Under the pieces are notes generated by a model. The model saw only the letters and a list, made by a program, of their open reading frames with translations, did not search any database and was not told the DNA's origin. Of a stretch of 64,000 nucleotides of DNA, positions 17,401 to 28,745 are shown one piece after another. The DNA is from Parietaria judaica (lineage: Eukaryota; Streptophyta; Magnoliopsida; Rosales; Urticaceae): the NCBI GenBank assembly GCA_954871525.1, contig OX940865.1, positions 24,474,420-24,538,419 on the forward strand, in the 5' to 3' direction. Made by a program: the position numbers and the translations under genes. Position 1 is the first letter of the stretch, and each line of letters starts with the position of its first letter.

Positions 17401-18397
17401 GGGACGAGGGGTCCGCGTCTTCGACCTCTTCGAGGCGGAATCCGACAGGCCACAAAGATGCCGGTGGTTTCCCCACGATGTGGCAGAGCTGATAGAGCCC
17501 GGACTCTTGAACGCGGGTCGCGAAGAAGTCCGTCGTCCAATTTCGACGAGGATTTTCCAGTAAAGCCCGAACGACCCCAGCAAAGCGCTCGTCGTCCTCC
17601 TTATTGGCGACAGGTTTGAACCTCGGGACTTCGTTCTCGTCGACCCACTTGGTAGGAAGCGCCTCCCAATGCGGCCCGAGGGTATGACGATCGAGATGCG
17701 CGAAGAAATATCTATTCTCCCATCCGGACTCGTTGTTCGGCGTATGAGTGAGGATGTGGCCACGCGTGGCGGAGGTGAGGAAGAATCGGCCCAGATTCTT
17801 CGAATTCTTCGACCACTTGAAGAGCCGCATCAAGTCCTCCAGGGTCAGAGCCACTTTCTGCTCGAGAGCGATGGCCATGGTGCAGACAAGAAGGCGAAGA
17901 GAGTTAGGGCTAACCTGACTGATCGGCATATTGTACGCATGGAGGAAGCTCGCGATGAGGTGAGGCAGTGGAAGGTGCAGTTCCACCGACCGGAAGAAGT
18001 GTTCGTACAGTGTGATGTACCCTTCCGGAGGCTCGTCACCAAGCTCGCCGGATTTGGGGAGACGCAGGTAGCAAGGATTGGAATCCACGTAGTGTTTCCT
18101 CAAATCCTCGAGGTGCTTCTCTGTCATTATAGACTTCGGCGACCGAGTCTTGAAGATTTTTCCCGGATTCGACATTTTCTTGATCGGAAAAGAAGAATTT
18201 GGACAGGAAGAGAGTTTGAAGATTTTCTGGAAAAAAGGGAAGTCGGGAAAGGAAGAATTGCAGGGAGGATTTGGAGAGAAGTCTGAAACGAAGTGTTTGA
18301 ATCGAAGGCGAGGGTTTGAATTTATAGAAAGATCCTGGCGGAAGTTGGAAAGGCACATCCGGATCCGACGACCCAGGTTCGAAGCGGGAAAATTCAT
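14500..18397 (-). CDS. Spliced antisense gene of the Tat element (PF04195-like 'putative gypsy type transposon' protein)
   Basis: Proposed exons are 18397-16685, 16587-15028 and 14835-14500, all phase 0, 1202 residues in total. Intron 1 is well supported: donor GAG|GTAGCT, acceptor TTTCAG|ATT, and the frame on the far side lacks any ATG at its head. Intron 2 (GCG|GTAGGG, CTCAG|GGT) is weaker; without it the second exon ends at a stop at 15004. The first exon's residues 94-330 hold the conserved block (EKHLEDLRKHYVDSNPCYLR, YEHFFRSVELHLPLPHLIAS, WENRYFFAHL). It is followed by a low-complexity Ser/Arg/Lys region with basic, NLS-like runs. The second exon has a long coiled coil (ERKYREAAERTFDELEVARA). 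Retand-type Tat elements are known to carry such antisense frames; the protein's role is unknown. The ATG could also be a later one (MTEKHL). Confidence 0.72.
17282..17324. repeat. 18-bp in-frame tandem duplication in the antisense gene
   Basis: CTTGTCCTGGATCTTGGC occurs twice in direct tandem. On the minus strand it encodes the repeat QGQDPG-QGQDPG in the low-complexity region of the antisense protein. It is a sign of recent slippage that kept the frame open. Confidence 0.8.
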
Positions 18398-18589
18398 CCA
18401 ACGGTGAAGATTAAAAGAATCGGTGCGAAGCTCGAGGGCACTCGAGTGCGAGAAAACCCCGCATTTAATGCGAAATGATTGACGACGATTTCCGAGATCT
18501 GACAGCCTGGAGAATCACGCCCAATCAGCACTACGTGGGAGCTCGAGGACATCAGTTGAGCGTGCAAGAAGTGGAAGAGTCTCCGAAGG

Positions 18590-18741
18590 ACACAACCTCT
18601 TCGAGGGGAAACCTCTTCGAGGAAGAACCTCTTCGAGGAAAAACGTCATCGGGGAAAACTTCATCGGACAAAACCTTATCGGAGATAAATTCTGTTTTTA
18701 TTTTATCAACTGCTTCGCACCCGATAAAATAGGGGACTAAC
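18590..18741 (+). repeat. Short imperfect repeats and polypurine tract before the 3' LTR
   Basis: From 18595 to 18690, words like CCTCTTCGAGG(G/A)(G/A)AAA and (T/C)TCATCGGGGAAAA repeat every 13-18 bases. The purine-rich AAAATAGGGGA at 18726-18736, just before the LTR, is the likely plus-strand primer; the last bases before the LTR are CTAAC. Confidence 0.65.
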
Positions 18742-19438
18742 TGTTAAGGTCAGATTTTGTCAAATCTTTCCCTAACACTACCCTTTGTCGTTTATGAAAT
18801 AAACGACATAAAGTAAGGAAACAATTGCCTAAGTAGTCCAGGCCCATCAAGGAGTAGAAGAAATAAGGCCCAACAAGCGAAGCCCATGGAAAGTCATCAT
18901 CCGACCAAGCCAGCCCAACACCTCATTGCAAGAAAGGAAGCTCATCGGAGAAAGTTCATCGAGAAAGCCTAATCGTATAAAAGATATTCATTCGAGATCG
19001 CGAGAAAGAAGGGAAGATTGGGTTATTCGGTTAAAGATTTCGTGGGATATCCAACGCAAAATAAGGAAGTCAACCACGATCACAGCGAAACAGAAGGAAA
19101 CCCTAACGAGATTTGAGGAATATTCTAGAAGACTTTCAAGCCTATATATACGAATGTAAACTTAGCATAAAGAGGGAGAGATATCCAGTATTCAGTATTT
19201 TCATTATTATCGTGAGCTTTGAGAGAAATAATCTTTGAGTCTTCGAGTTTACTTATTCATAGTATTCTCGATTTCCCAAGGGTTAAGAGTGGGTAATCTT
19301 CGATTGTCCGAGCTACCAAACTGAAGAAACCGGGTCCTCTCGGGATTATAATAAATCAGAGATATTCGTATTATTTATAATTATCTACTATTTTCGATTA
19401 TCTTTGTGACTGCACGGTGAGTAAAATCGCCCTCTACA
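18742..19438 (+). repeat. 3' LTR
   Basis: 697 bp, same length and ends as the 5' LTR, with one mismatch (T 19322). It is followed directly by the CATAC duplication and by the 3' remainder of the split host gene. Confidence 0.96.
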
Positions 19439-19491
19439 CATACCGCAAACCCGGCGTCAAGAGCGAGGACGACAAGGTCTCTGGCGAGTGA

Positions 19492-21606
19492 GCTTTTGTG
19501 GCTGGAGATTGTTAGCTTTTCATGTTGGATCTCTTAATCGAATAAGTTGGGTAGTTTACGTGTATAAGGTTATCATATCATAAGCTTGCAATTAAGATTG
19601 ATCCAATAAAAATAAGTGATTTAATTAAATTATAATATATGGTATCTGATTTTGTGGATGATTTATTGTGTAATTATTGGCTCTGGTCTCTGGATTATGT
19701 GAAATGGTCATATTTGACCATCTGATCGATATAATTTTACTATCACTAAATAAATTACTTAATGGATTTTAAACTATTCAAATTTTAATAGAAAAATACT
19801 TAAATTTATCACTTATTGCACTTTGATATCCATATTCAAAATATAATTGTGAAAATGCCCAAGATTGTGACTTTATTGCACTTTAATACTTATGTTCAAA
19901 ATGTACAGCATTAAATGAAAAATGTACAGCATTGTGTTATATTTGCCGTTACAAAACTGTGTTTTTTTTTTAAACAAAATTATTCAGATTCATGTTTGCG
20001 ACATTGTTTGTTTGCGGGTGCAATGTGCCTCCAGAAGGCATCTCCATTCCTAGATGGAGGTAAGCTTATTTCTCTTTACAAAAACTATGCTAAAACACTT
20101 TCTCCATTTGGATTCAATGGAAAAGTTATAGAAAGTGTCCTCACCTTGTTGAAGATCAGCTCCTTTTTCCTCTTTTAAGTCTTAGCGGATCTTTGCTGAG
20201 CTCTTCTTCGCAAAACCTCTTCTATAATATTTTCTGCGACACTATTTTGCGACACCATATTTGGTGCGACACTGTTTTCAACGGCCCCCACCTCTTCTAA
20301 AGTTGAGCGTCGGATTAGCCCTCCTCTGCCCCTTTTTAGTTCACGTTTTCTTCTCATTTTTCATGTTTCAAGGTGCAATGACATGGAAAGATCGATCCCT
20401 CGAGCAAGCCTCGAGGCATAGTTTCGGACTCATCAACGCTCAGTCCTAGTCCAAGATCGACTCGGGGTCAACCCTCATCTTAGACGATCCAATGGACACA
20501 AAACACCCATCATGCAACGGAGGATCGACAAGCTATTTGGAATCCTATTTCAAGGACGGTATACAAAATCATCGAGGAATTCACCCATTTGCCCACCGCA
20601 CACGCGTCCGACGTGAGATCAATCACGTGGCCGAGTGCAATCGTCATCCCAAAAACGCAGATAACATTATATTTTCTAGACAATTATATTGTACTGATAA
20701 AATGTGGTTGGGATTGCAATTTTCAACCAAATTCTCTTCCAGAATTTCGTAAATATGATTTATTAGATTCGTTTTGACTTATTCCTGAGCTCTAGAAGCT
20801 CATCTAATAACAAGTAAACTACCAAATGCAATTTGTTGTACTAGGTCTTAGCTTATTCCTACACCAATTACCCAAGCTATTTTCAATCTAATAATTCCAT
20901 CAATCAAATGTTCACATTCATCTATAAGATATTTAAATATTAAGACAACATGGGTAAACAATTTTTCAATACCATATAGCACACAACTTTGGTCAATAAA
21001 CTATTATCAATCTAGGTTTATTTAAACAATCCCAACCATATCAAAGTTAGCTCATACCTACTTGAAACAAAGTCATAAATTCAAATCAAATGTAGCGAAT
21101 AAACATGACTAAAGAACCTCAAATACTAGAAAGAGGTGAATAGGTTGTTGAGCTCCTAAATAATGCCCAGAAAACTTTTGCTATTTGGTTTCTCTCTTTT
21201 TTCTCTTCCAGCCGCCACCCCCGGGTTGCCTTCTTTTCCCTCAACTTTGTGTTCTCATCTCCTTGAGTTCATTGTGGTCATGTGGATCAAGGAGACAAAA
21301 AGAAAAGCTCCTTTTGCTGAAATTTAAACAATATGTACAAAATATTACACATTTTGGATATACAAATCCTCTTCCTTGTGATTCATAGTTCTTTCTACCT
21401 CAACCTGATAACATTAAAGATTGGTAACATTTATTAGACTTTTTAACATCAAAATGACTTTTGCAAACTTTTAACACTGTCACTTTTGCTCATTAATCTG
21501 TTTTTAATAATCATTGGAAACAGTTAGCAAAAAAAAATATCATTTGAAACTAACATAAGTGACGTAAAAAAAGTTGAAAATTAACAGTGATTTTTAGCTG
21601 CAAGAT
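19492..21606. other. Intergenic DNA upstream of the NLR gene
   Basis: No convincing gene. 20560-20678 is a repeat of 30853-30973. The rest is AT-rich with short chance frames. I looked here for the missing N-terminal (Rx_N) exon of the NLR and did not find one. Confidence 0.5.
20560..20678 (+). repeat. Dispersed 120-bp repeat, copy A (copy B at 30853-30973)
   Basis: The copies share CATCGAGGAATTCACCCATT and continue through GATAACATTATATTTTCT with scattered differences. One frame reads IEEFTHLPTAHASDV in copy A and IEEFTHLPTTDTGS in copy B, so it may be a duplicated coding scrap; the family is not recognised. The copies bracket the NLR-relic cluster. Confidence 0.65.
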
Positions 21607-24294
21607 GTGCTAAAATTGACCTTCATTGGATTTCAGTTTTCTTTGCTTTCTCTGTGCGTTTGTTCCGGTGGTGGCGCAATTGATGAAGTGCGTGCGCGCC
21701 ATCGCATCGCTCAAGAGATCGTGGATTTGAACAAAAGACTCGATGAGATGGCCAAGAACAAAGACAGATTCAAGTTTGAGAGGGCGGAGCCTTCTGTCAG
21801 TGGATCAGGACCTGCATCGCGTCCTTTCAAGATCACGACGTCCTTACTCAACGAAAAGGAAATTTGTGGTCGAGATGTGGAAAAAGAAGTTCTGATTCGC
21901 AAGTTGCTTCCTACTTCTGTGGGGGAAAACGAGCATGCAGACAGAGGGTTTAACATCGTCTCTCTTGTTGGGATCGGGGGGCTTGGTAAAACCACTCTAG
22001 CTCAGCTTGCATATAACGATGAACGGGTCAAGAATCTCTTTGAGAGTCGGATATGGGTGTGTGTCTCAGATCCTTTTGATGAGATCCGAATTGCAAGAGC
22101 GATTTTAAAAGATCTGAATTGCGATACCCAAGACTCGGACGAATTGAATTATCTCGTGCAACGCATTCATGGATTAGTTGAGAAAAAGAGATTTCTTCTT
22201 GTCTTGGATGATGTTTGGAACGAAAATTACGACAAATGGGAGGAATTGGAGAAGGCTCTCAGGAACGGCACTGCCGGTAGCATGATAGTGGTGACTACTC
22301 GCAAGGAGAACGTTGCTTCCACAATGGGGGTAGCCAAACGTGATATGATTGTACTGGAGAGTTTGTCGGATGAGCATTGTTGGAAAATCTTCTCTCAAAA
22401 GGCGTTCTTTGATAGGACTGAGGAAGAATGTAGGCAATTCGAGCAGATTGGTCGAAAGATTGCTCAAAAGTCAAAAGGGTTGCCTCTTTTGGCCAAGACT
22501 TTAGGAGGTTTGATGCTGTCAAAGAAAACAATAAGTCAGTGGAACAATATTTTAAAAAGCGAGCTGTGGGAATTAAAAGATGTGGAGGATATCTTTGCTC
22601 CATTTCTTTTGAGCTATTACGATTTGTTGCCTTCAGAAAAACGATGTCTCTTGTATTGTTCTATCTTTCCAAAGGATTATGAGATTCGAAAAGACATTCT
22701 GATTCGCCTGTGGATGTCGCAAGGATTTTTCGGTTGCAGCTTAAATTTAGAGGAGGAAGGGGAGGCTTGTTTCGAAAGTTTATCGATGCGTTCTTTCTTC
22801 CAAGATTTCAAGATTGTCAAGCTTGGATATGATTCTAGTTTAGGTTGCAAAATGCATGATGTGGTGTGCGATTTCTTAAAGTTCTTGACGAAAAATGAAT
22901 ATGGTGTTGTTGATGATCTGGTTGGTCCTAACGATGAAAAAAATCGACTTCATGAGAGGCTCCGTCACTTGACAATAGATCAACCGAAAGACACGAATAT
23001 AGAAGGAGTCTTGAACTACAATGAGAAGAAATCAAAGTTACGAACTTTGTTTTTCCCGAGGGAAAAGTATTATAGGAACGTTGTTGAAATCTCATTAGTC
23101 TTCCGACATACAAACATTCGTACATTCAAATTAGGATGTAGACTTTCATTGCCTACAAACATTGGAAAATTGATACATCTAAGATACCTCGATTTATCTT
23201 CAACTAGCTGTGACGAATTACCAGATGGAGTTTGTGATTTGTACAATCTACAAACGATGGATTTGAGCCACACGGAAGTTAAAAAGCTACCAGAGAATAT
23301 CAACAAACTGACGAACTTGAGGTATCTCAATATGTATAACTGCTATAAGGTTACAAGATTACCTGACTCCATATGTGATTTGCCGAAACTCCAAACACTG
23401 ATATTACGGTATTGCTATGCATTGGGCCGACTTCCTGAAGGTTTAGGGAAGTTAGTTGAGCTGAAGCATCTTGATTTTTCAAGGTGTGAGAGCTTAGATG
23501 GGGTTCCAAGAGGAATTTTAAGCTTAGCTAATCTCCAAAAGTTAAATATGGTTCTTCGCATACATAAGGATGTAGAATCTTACTTGAATTTAGAAGATCT
23601 GAAGTCGATGAATCATCTCCTCCAGTTCCAAGATTCTTTTGATTTGTACGGATGCACAAATCTCCTTAATGCGGGGGAGGCTCAGGATATAGGTATCAAG
23701 CGTATGGAGCTTCTTACCCATCTGACCATCAATTTCAAGGACAATACGAAATCAGCAGAAGAACAAGGAATCGAAGAGCATGAAGAACAAATACTGGAAG
23801 GCTTGGAGCCCAATAAAAAATTGGAGTCTTTGAGGATTGAAGATTATATGGGCACCACTGTTTCACCCAAATGGATGATGTCTTTGGTTAATCTCAGAGA
23901 ACTTTATCTCGGCAGCTGTCCTCGCTGCGTGGTCTTACCTCCGCTGGGGAAGCTCCCATCGCTCGAGTTTCTTACAATTAGGTGCTGGGCAAGTTTGGAA
24001 AAGGTGGGGTCTGAATTTCTAGGCTTTGGAAACGATGACGAGTCTTGTTTTACCCCCTTCCCCAAATTGGAATATCTCTGTTTCTGGGATTTATGTAAGT
24101 GGGAGAGTTGGACAGGCACGAACGCTATAACTACAACAATTATGCCATGTTTGAAAAGATTGCATATGTATAGTTGCAGTCGCCTCAAATCGTTGCCAGA
24201 TTTCTTGCCGTTGTCGGTCCGACCAAGTATCAAAGATTGCAATATCTTGGAGCGTAAACGACCTTCCGCATCTGGTAATGACTCCTGGTCTTAG
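21607..24294 (+). pseudogene. CNL-type NLR immune receptor, 5'-truncated
   Basis: An 895-codon open frame with all NB-ARC motifs. P-loop GIGGLGKTT is at 122-130, kinase-2 LLVLDDVW at 197-204 (the final W is typical of coiled-coil NLRs) and VVTTRKENVAS at about 228. GLPLLAKTLG is at 291, LYCSIFPKDYEI at 349 and MHD at 416-418, followed by about 14 LRRs to residue 870. Such proteins sense pathogen effectors in the cytoplasm and trigger cell death. The front is missing: only the last part of the coiled-coil domain remains (AQEIVDLNKRLDEMAKNKDR), the frame opens with GTG, and the first in-frame ATG is residue 48 (21748). Either an upstream exon spliced at CAG|TTT near 21636-21637 exists outside view, or this is a pseudogene or N-truncated form. 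No internal stop occurs. Confidence 0.85.
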
Positions 24295-24299
24295 CTTTG

Positions 24300-25900
24300 T
24301 ATGTAATTACTCGCTAAGACTCTAGTAATTCAAGTTCCAATTTGTCTTCTTCCGCTTTTATTTCACCTTGAAGCTTGAATAAAAACATAGATTAGTGGAA
24401 AATCAGTCGTTTATGATTTTCTAAAGCTTCTGACAATTATATGGTCAGGCATCTCCAACTCCCACGCAAGCAACTGAAGCGATTATTAAAGGATTGAAGA
24501 TCGCGCCTTTGAAGAAAGATAAACCCACCACAACAATCATGGTGTGTGCGGAACAGAGCTACAAGAATATCTGGTATTTCAATTTTACACTTCATCCTCC
24601 TTCATTCATCAAGAATATTTTTATATATATAAGGGGTTCTTTTTTATATAATTTCCCAACTTACATATATAAATTTAAGATGGTGTAATGATTAGACTTG
24701 GTGTCTTGTCCTATAGAGCTAAGATTACTTAACTTGTCCACGGAACTTCGGCTTCAGTAAGCGCTCTTTACGCTATTATGTTACATTTAAACAGCATTTT
24801 TTTACTCTATTTTTCTTCATATTTATGAGAGGAGAGGAGAAGAGTATACATCACCTAATATATAATTCTGTATGTATATTAGTAGTATAATTTTCATACA
24901 ATAACATATTAAATAAAAAAGCTCTTATTGAGGAATGCTCTTATACTTAACCCACCTTGGTAATCTACTGACTTGTTTTTATCTCTCATTGTTTTCATGT
25001 GAACAAGCTGATCAGCTTCGGGAAAAATAAATACTTTTCCAAATGTTGGCGAAGAAGCGGTGGAGACAGATACTGTTGTTATTCTGCTTTTGGAGCGTAT
25101 TCCAGAAACAGAATTAATTTTGGCTTCAAAACTACACGGAATTGCAATGTCTGTTTGAAAGATTGCCCAGGGCATCTTATTTTCAGGTTTGGGAAATTGA
25201 AAATTTTTGTAAATGTCGGCAAAAAACAGAGGAAACAGAATCCGTTATTCTGTTTTGGCGTAGCGCGGAAACCAAACAAGTTTTGGCTTTAAAAAAAACG
25301 ACACAAAATTGCGTTTCTGTTTGCAAAATTGTTTACTGATCTATGCTCTTTTAGTGGTCTACTACGTACATCAGACACAAACCGGTAAGGAGTTACCTCT
25401 CCTAATTTTAGTATCATTTAATTACTGATCTAAAAAAAAAAAGTTAATGACGGCTTACGTATCTAAAAAAAGTTAAATATTTATGTCGTTATTAACATTT
25501 CTGATTATAATTAGTGAACGTAGAGAACTTTGACCATGCAAAAAATGTTTTATGCCACTAAAAAATGAAATTAATACGCACTTATGACGCTCTTTAACCT
25601 TTTAAAATGTTTTACACTTTGCTTGTTTCTATCAATTGCAAGAGACAGCCTATTTTATGGGTATATATATTTGTATGTATATATGTTTATGATTCACATG
25701 CTTGATTTTTTTAGCCCATTTATCGACCATTCATTTTATGGCCACGATGATGTATCAGGCCACTGACTAATGTAAGAACTTAGTGGTGTAAGTACCAGAA
25801 GTGAGTCAAGTGAAACAAGATTATCCAATGTTAAGAATGCTTGGTAAAATTCTCACACTCCCAACTCATTAATATCTAACATCTTCATAATATAATTGTC
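24300..25900 (+). repeat. Downstream unit of the NLR gene (first copy of a repeated segment)
   Basis: Pieces of this interval recur later in the same order: 24690-24830 (recurring at 26925-27065 and 31350-31500), 25000-25190 (27218-27300, 31630-31800), 25340-25400 (27385-27450) and 25590-25870 (27600-27880). Within this copy, 25015-25180 and 25185-25340 are themselves a tandem pair starting (C/T)GGGAA and containing AATGT(T/C)GGC(G/A)AA. No intact frame was found; the pieces have diverged by substitutions and small indels. Confidence 0.75.
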
Positions 25901-26427
25901 TGTTTTTTTCTTTTCTCACTGAAAAACACGTGAAAAACTCGGTCCAAGTTACATTCACGTTTAGCTACAGGCTGAGTATTGAAACTTCTTTCTTTGGTCA
26001 TTTGCAGATCCAATGTTGGAAAGTGCCAAGTTCTAGACTTTGTTCCTTTTCAAGAGGTTTATTTCCGAACCTTTATTTACTCATGCTATGTTCTGTTGAT
26101 GTGTGCAACATTCTTTAAACCATGTAATCGAACTAGGCGGAAAATCAGGCGTACGGGATTTTCTAAAGCTTCCGCTAATTATTTGGTGCTTAATTAGCGC
26201 AGGCATCTCTGTGTGAAAGTCACATGCGAGCAACTAAATACTCGCTGACTCTTTGTGCTTTGAATAAGTTGGATCATCGGCATTCAGACATAAGCGATTA
26301 TTCAAGCTTTTGGCGTTGGAGGATAGTGGATTATCGACCGGTTATGAAACGCTTGAAATATAGAAGATCGCGCATTGGAAGAAACGCTTAAATTTCACAC
26401 AACATTGACTACCAATTAAAACTGGTC

Positions 26428-26700
26428 GCGAGTTGGGTGGGCCCGAAAGATATAACTACCATAACAATTATGCCACCAAAACGGCTCCGAGTAGGGTGGG
26501 TACTCTTTCGAGATCTACCCGCTTTCCAAAACGGCTTCGAAACAAACAAAAAGGTGCACGACACATTCACGAGAGACCTCCGGCTCAAAGCATCGCTGGA
26601 TTTCTTGCAGTTGGCCACAATAAATATCAGCAGTTGCGATATCTTGGAGCAGAACAGAGCTACGAAATTTGGTATTTTAATTTTAAACTTCACGCTTTTT
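26428..26700 (+). pseudogene. Decayed NLR 3'-end fragment (second copy)
   Basis: This aligns with the last 180 bases of the NLR and beyond: ATAACTACCATAACAATTAT corresponds to 24127-24146, TTGCAGTTGGCC to the LRR tail, and TGCGATATCTTGGAGC to 24237-24252. The translated remnant reads SLDFLQLATINISSCDI against SLPDFLPLSVRPSIKDC. Stops and frameshifts abound, and nothing of the NB-ARC region is attached, so this is a tail-only relic. Confidence 0.8.
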
Positions 26701-26924
26701 AATTCCTTGTATCTTCATGTCTGATAGTTTCCAAAACCTCATTGTTGTTTGACCAGGTCAATGCTTTAATTCGTGATTTGGATAATTGGCTAATGTCTTC
26801 ACCATTTTCGAAATAGCTTCGTCAAATTACAAAAACTTAGCAAGATGGCTGGAATTTTTTGTAAGAGCAAAGCTTCTTATGGTTTGTTGTCTTCACGTAG
26901 ATGAAATTTAAGTTGGTGTACTGA

Positions 26925-27880
26925 TGGACTTGGTGTCTTGTTCTATAGAGGTAAGGCTGCTTAAATTGTCTACGGCACTTCGGTATCGGTAAGCGCTCTT
27001 TTCGCAATAATGTTTGATTTAAACAGTTTTTTTCTTCTTCTTATTTTTCTTCATATTTATGTCTAACAGTGAGAGGAAAAAAGGGTACCAACTTGCTTGT
27101 ATTAGCAAGAAGTGCATGAATTATAAAAACTTGCATTTTAAGTAATTTTTGCATGCATTAACCAACTAGCGAACACTAAATAAGAGACTATTTTAGCTAA
27201 TGATCATGACTTTCAGGTGAACGAGCGGATCAGCTTTGGGAAGTTGAAAAATCTTGTAAATGTTGGCAAAAAACAGATAAAACAGAATCCGTATTTTGCT
27301 TTGGCGTAGCGCGGATACAAAATTAATTTTGGCTTCATAATCGACACGAACTCGCGTTTCTATTTGAAAAATTGTGCATGCTTGCCTAGTGATCCACTAT
27401 TTACATCAGGCACAAACCGGTAAGGAGTTATCTCTAGTGAATTGTGATTTCAGTTAAAAGAAGTTAATGACGGCATATGTATATAAAAAAAACATTAAAT
27501 ATTTCTCATTATTAATCTTTTTTATTTTAATTAGTGAACATGGAGAACTTCTATGTTAAAAAAAGGATTTATGCCACTAAAATTTGAGATTAGTCGGCAC
27601 TTGTGCCGCTCTTTACCCTTTAATTGCAAGACAGACCCTATTGTGTGGGTACATGTATATGTATATGTATCAGTATATATGATTCATATGCTAGTATGTG
27701 ATTTTTTTCAGCCGTTTATCGACCATTCATTTTATGTCCACAATGATGTATCAGAACATGATTTTGGTGGCATAAGTACCAAAAGCGAGTCAAGTGAACC
27801 AAGATGATCCAATGTTAAGAATGATTGGTAAATTCTCACACTCCAGCTCCTTAATTTCTAACATCTTCATAATATTATTG
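26925..27880 (+). repeat. Second copy of the NLR-downstream unit
   Basis: Same order of blocks as at 24690-25870: the GACTTGGTGTCTTGT block, the GATCAGCTTTGGGAA block, the CACAAACCGGTAAGGAGTTA block and the TTTATCGACCATTCATTTTA block. It follows the second NLR tail relic, so the duplication unit was NLR tail plus about 1.5-2 kb. Confidence 0.78.
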
Positions 27881-28534
27881 TCTCATTTTATTTTTGCTCT
27901 CTAACATTAGTGCCTAATGTTTTAATTTTTATATAACTTCTTAGCTTATGTGCCCCAATCAAGGAATGTGTGGATTCTCAATCAAGGAATTGGCGCATCC
28001 TCAATCAAGGTCTTACTGGGTCGACCTCTCCAAGCTTGCCTTTTCTTGAGATCACGAGCTCTAATAAGTTGATGAATGATTGCGAGTGATTGCCACCTAA
28101 TGGAGAGAATCAAGGGTCGTATCAAGTCATGAAGACGATGAATAATTGCATTGCAACGGCTCTATATGTTCCGGTCATTGAGGACCAAATCGATAGCACT
28201 TACACAGAAACATTATGCTTTGAGTGACATGAAGAAGAGCAAGGATCTTGCAAATTATAAAGAGTTCAAAAGTCTGATGTCAGAGTTAATGTTGTAACAT
28301 AAAGAGGGAGCCTTTATGCTTTACCGTTTGTAAACATCTCTTGTAATCTCTTGATTGATTAATCTGGGTGAGTGCCCCGCAGAGTAAGCTATCCACAAGG
28401 GATAATCTGAACTGCATTAACAAAAAGTATCAGTGCGGTTCTCTTTCTTGCATGCGGTTTGATATCCATGCGTCTAGCGCTCAAATCTTTAAAAATATGC
28501 TAAATGGTGAAAATACGACTTCACTGTTTGAAAA
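27881..28534. other. Unassigned DNA inside the NLR-relic cluster
   Basis: 27955-28330 contains three CAATCAAGGA words (27957, 27980, 28000) and frames with stops. One stretch could be a degraded coding region (LPSLPFLEITSSNK), but I cannot assign it. Confidence 0.4.
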
Positions 28535-28745
28535 GAAACAGAGTCCGATATTGTAATTCTTTTTTCGGGGCATATTGCATAAACGGAATAGATTTGGCTT
28601 AAAAACTACACGGAAATGCAATGTCTGTTTTAAAGATTATCCAAGGCAACTAATTTTCAATCTCATTTTGGCGCCGTGCATGCTAAACTCTCCACATCGT
28701 ACATCGGGTTTCTCGTGCTTCAATGAATGAAAATATGCATTGAAT
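28535..28745 (+). repeat. Third partial copy of the NLR-downstream unit
   Basis: It matches 31695-31870 over about 180 bases, including GCTAAACTCTCCACA and the GCTTCAATG end. It also matches 25085-25175 through ACTACACGGAA and TGCAATGTCTGTTT. The flanks are unrelated, so it is a fragment. Confidence 0.7.

Larger units (their letters stand above)
6859..19438 (+). mobile_element. Complete Ty3/gypsy LTR retrotransposon, Tat type, 12,580 bp
   Basis: The element has LTRs at 6859-7555 and 18742-19438, a primer-binding-like site after the 5' LTR and a purine tract before the 3' LTR. Its flanking duplication is CATAC (6854-6858 and 19439-19443). Order on the plus strand is gag-protease, RT, RNase H, a second RNase H and integrase; integrase after RNase H defines Ty3/gypsy. 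The extra RNase H, the long 3' non-pol region, the 63-bp tandem repeats and an antisense gene place it in the Tat group (Retand-like). The frames are intact apart from one recoding-type stop. LTR identity is 696 of 697, so insertion is very recent. Host and element differ in composition: the internal part is GC-rich, the flanks AT-rich. Confidence 0.96.
6718..19491 (+). pseudogene. Small single-TM protein gene split by a retrotransposon
   Basis: The 5' part is 6718-6858 (47 codons, MGIIRSGFCFVIGTLYGAYV at the start and KHIEATY at the break). The 3' part is 19444-19491 (RKPGVKSEDDKVSGE and TGA). Removing the element with one copy of its target duplication CATAC rejoins the frame exactly, giving 62 residues. 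In the present allele the frame runs one codon into the LTR and stops at TAA 6862-6864, so only a 48-residue product without the charged tail is possible. The N-terminal hydrophobic, Gly-containing segment matches the intact neighbour at 5415. Plant proteins of this shape exist, but I know of no assigned function. The TATA box and start remain, so a truncated transcript reading into the LTR is possible. Confidence 0.85.
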
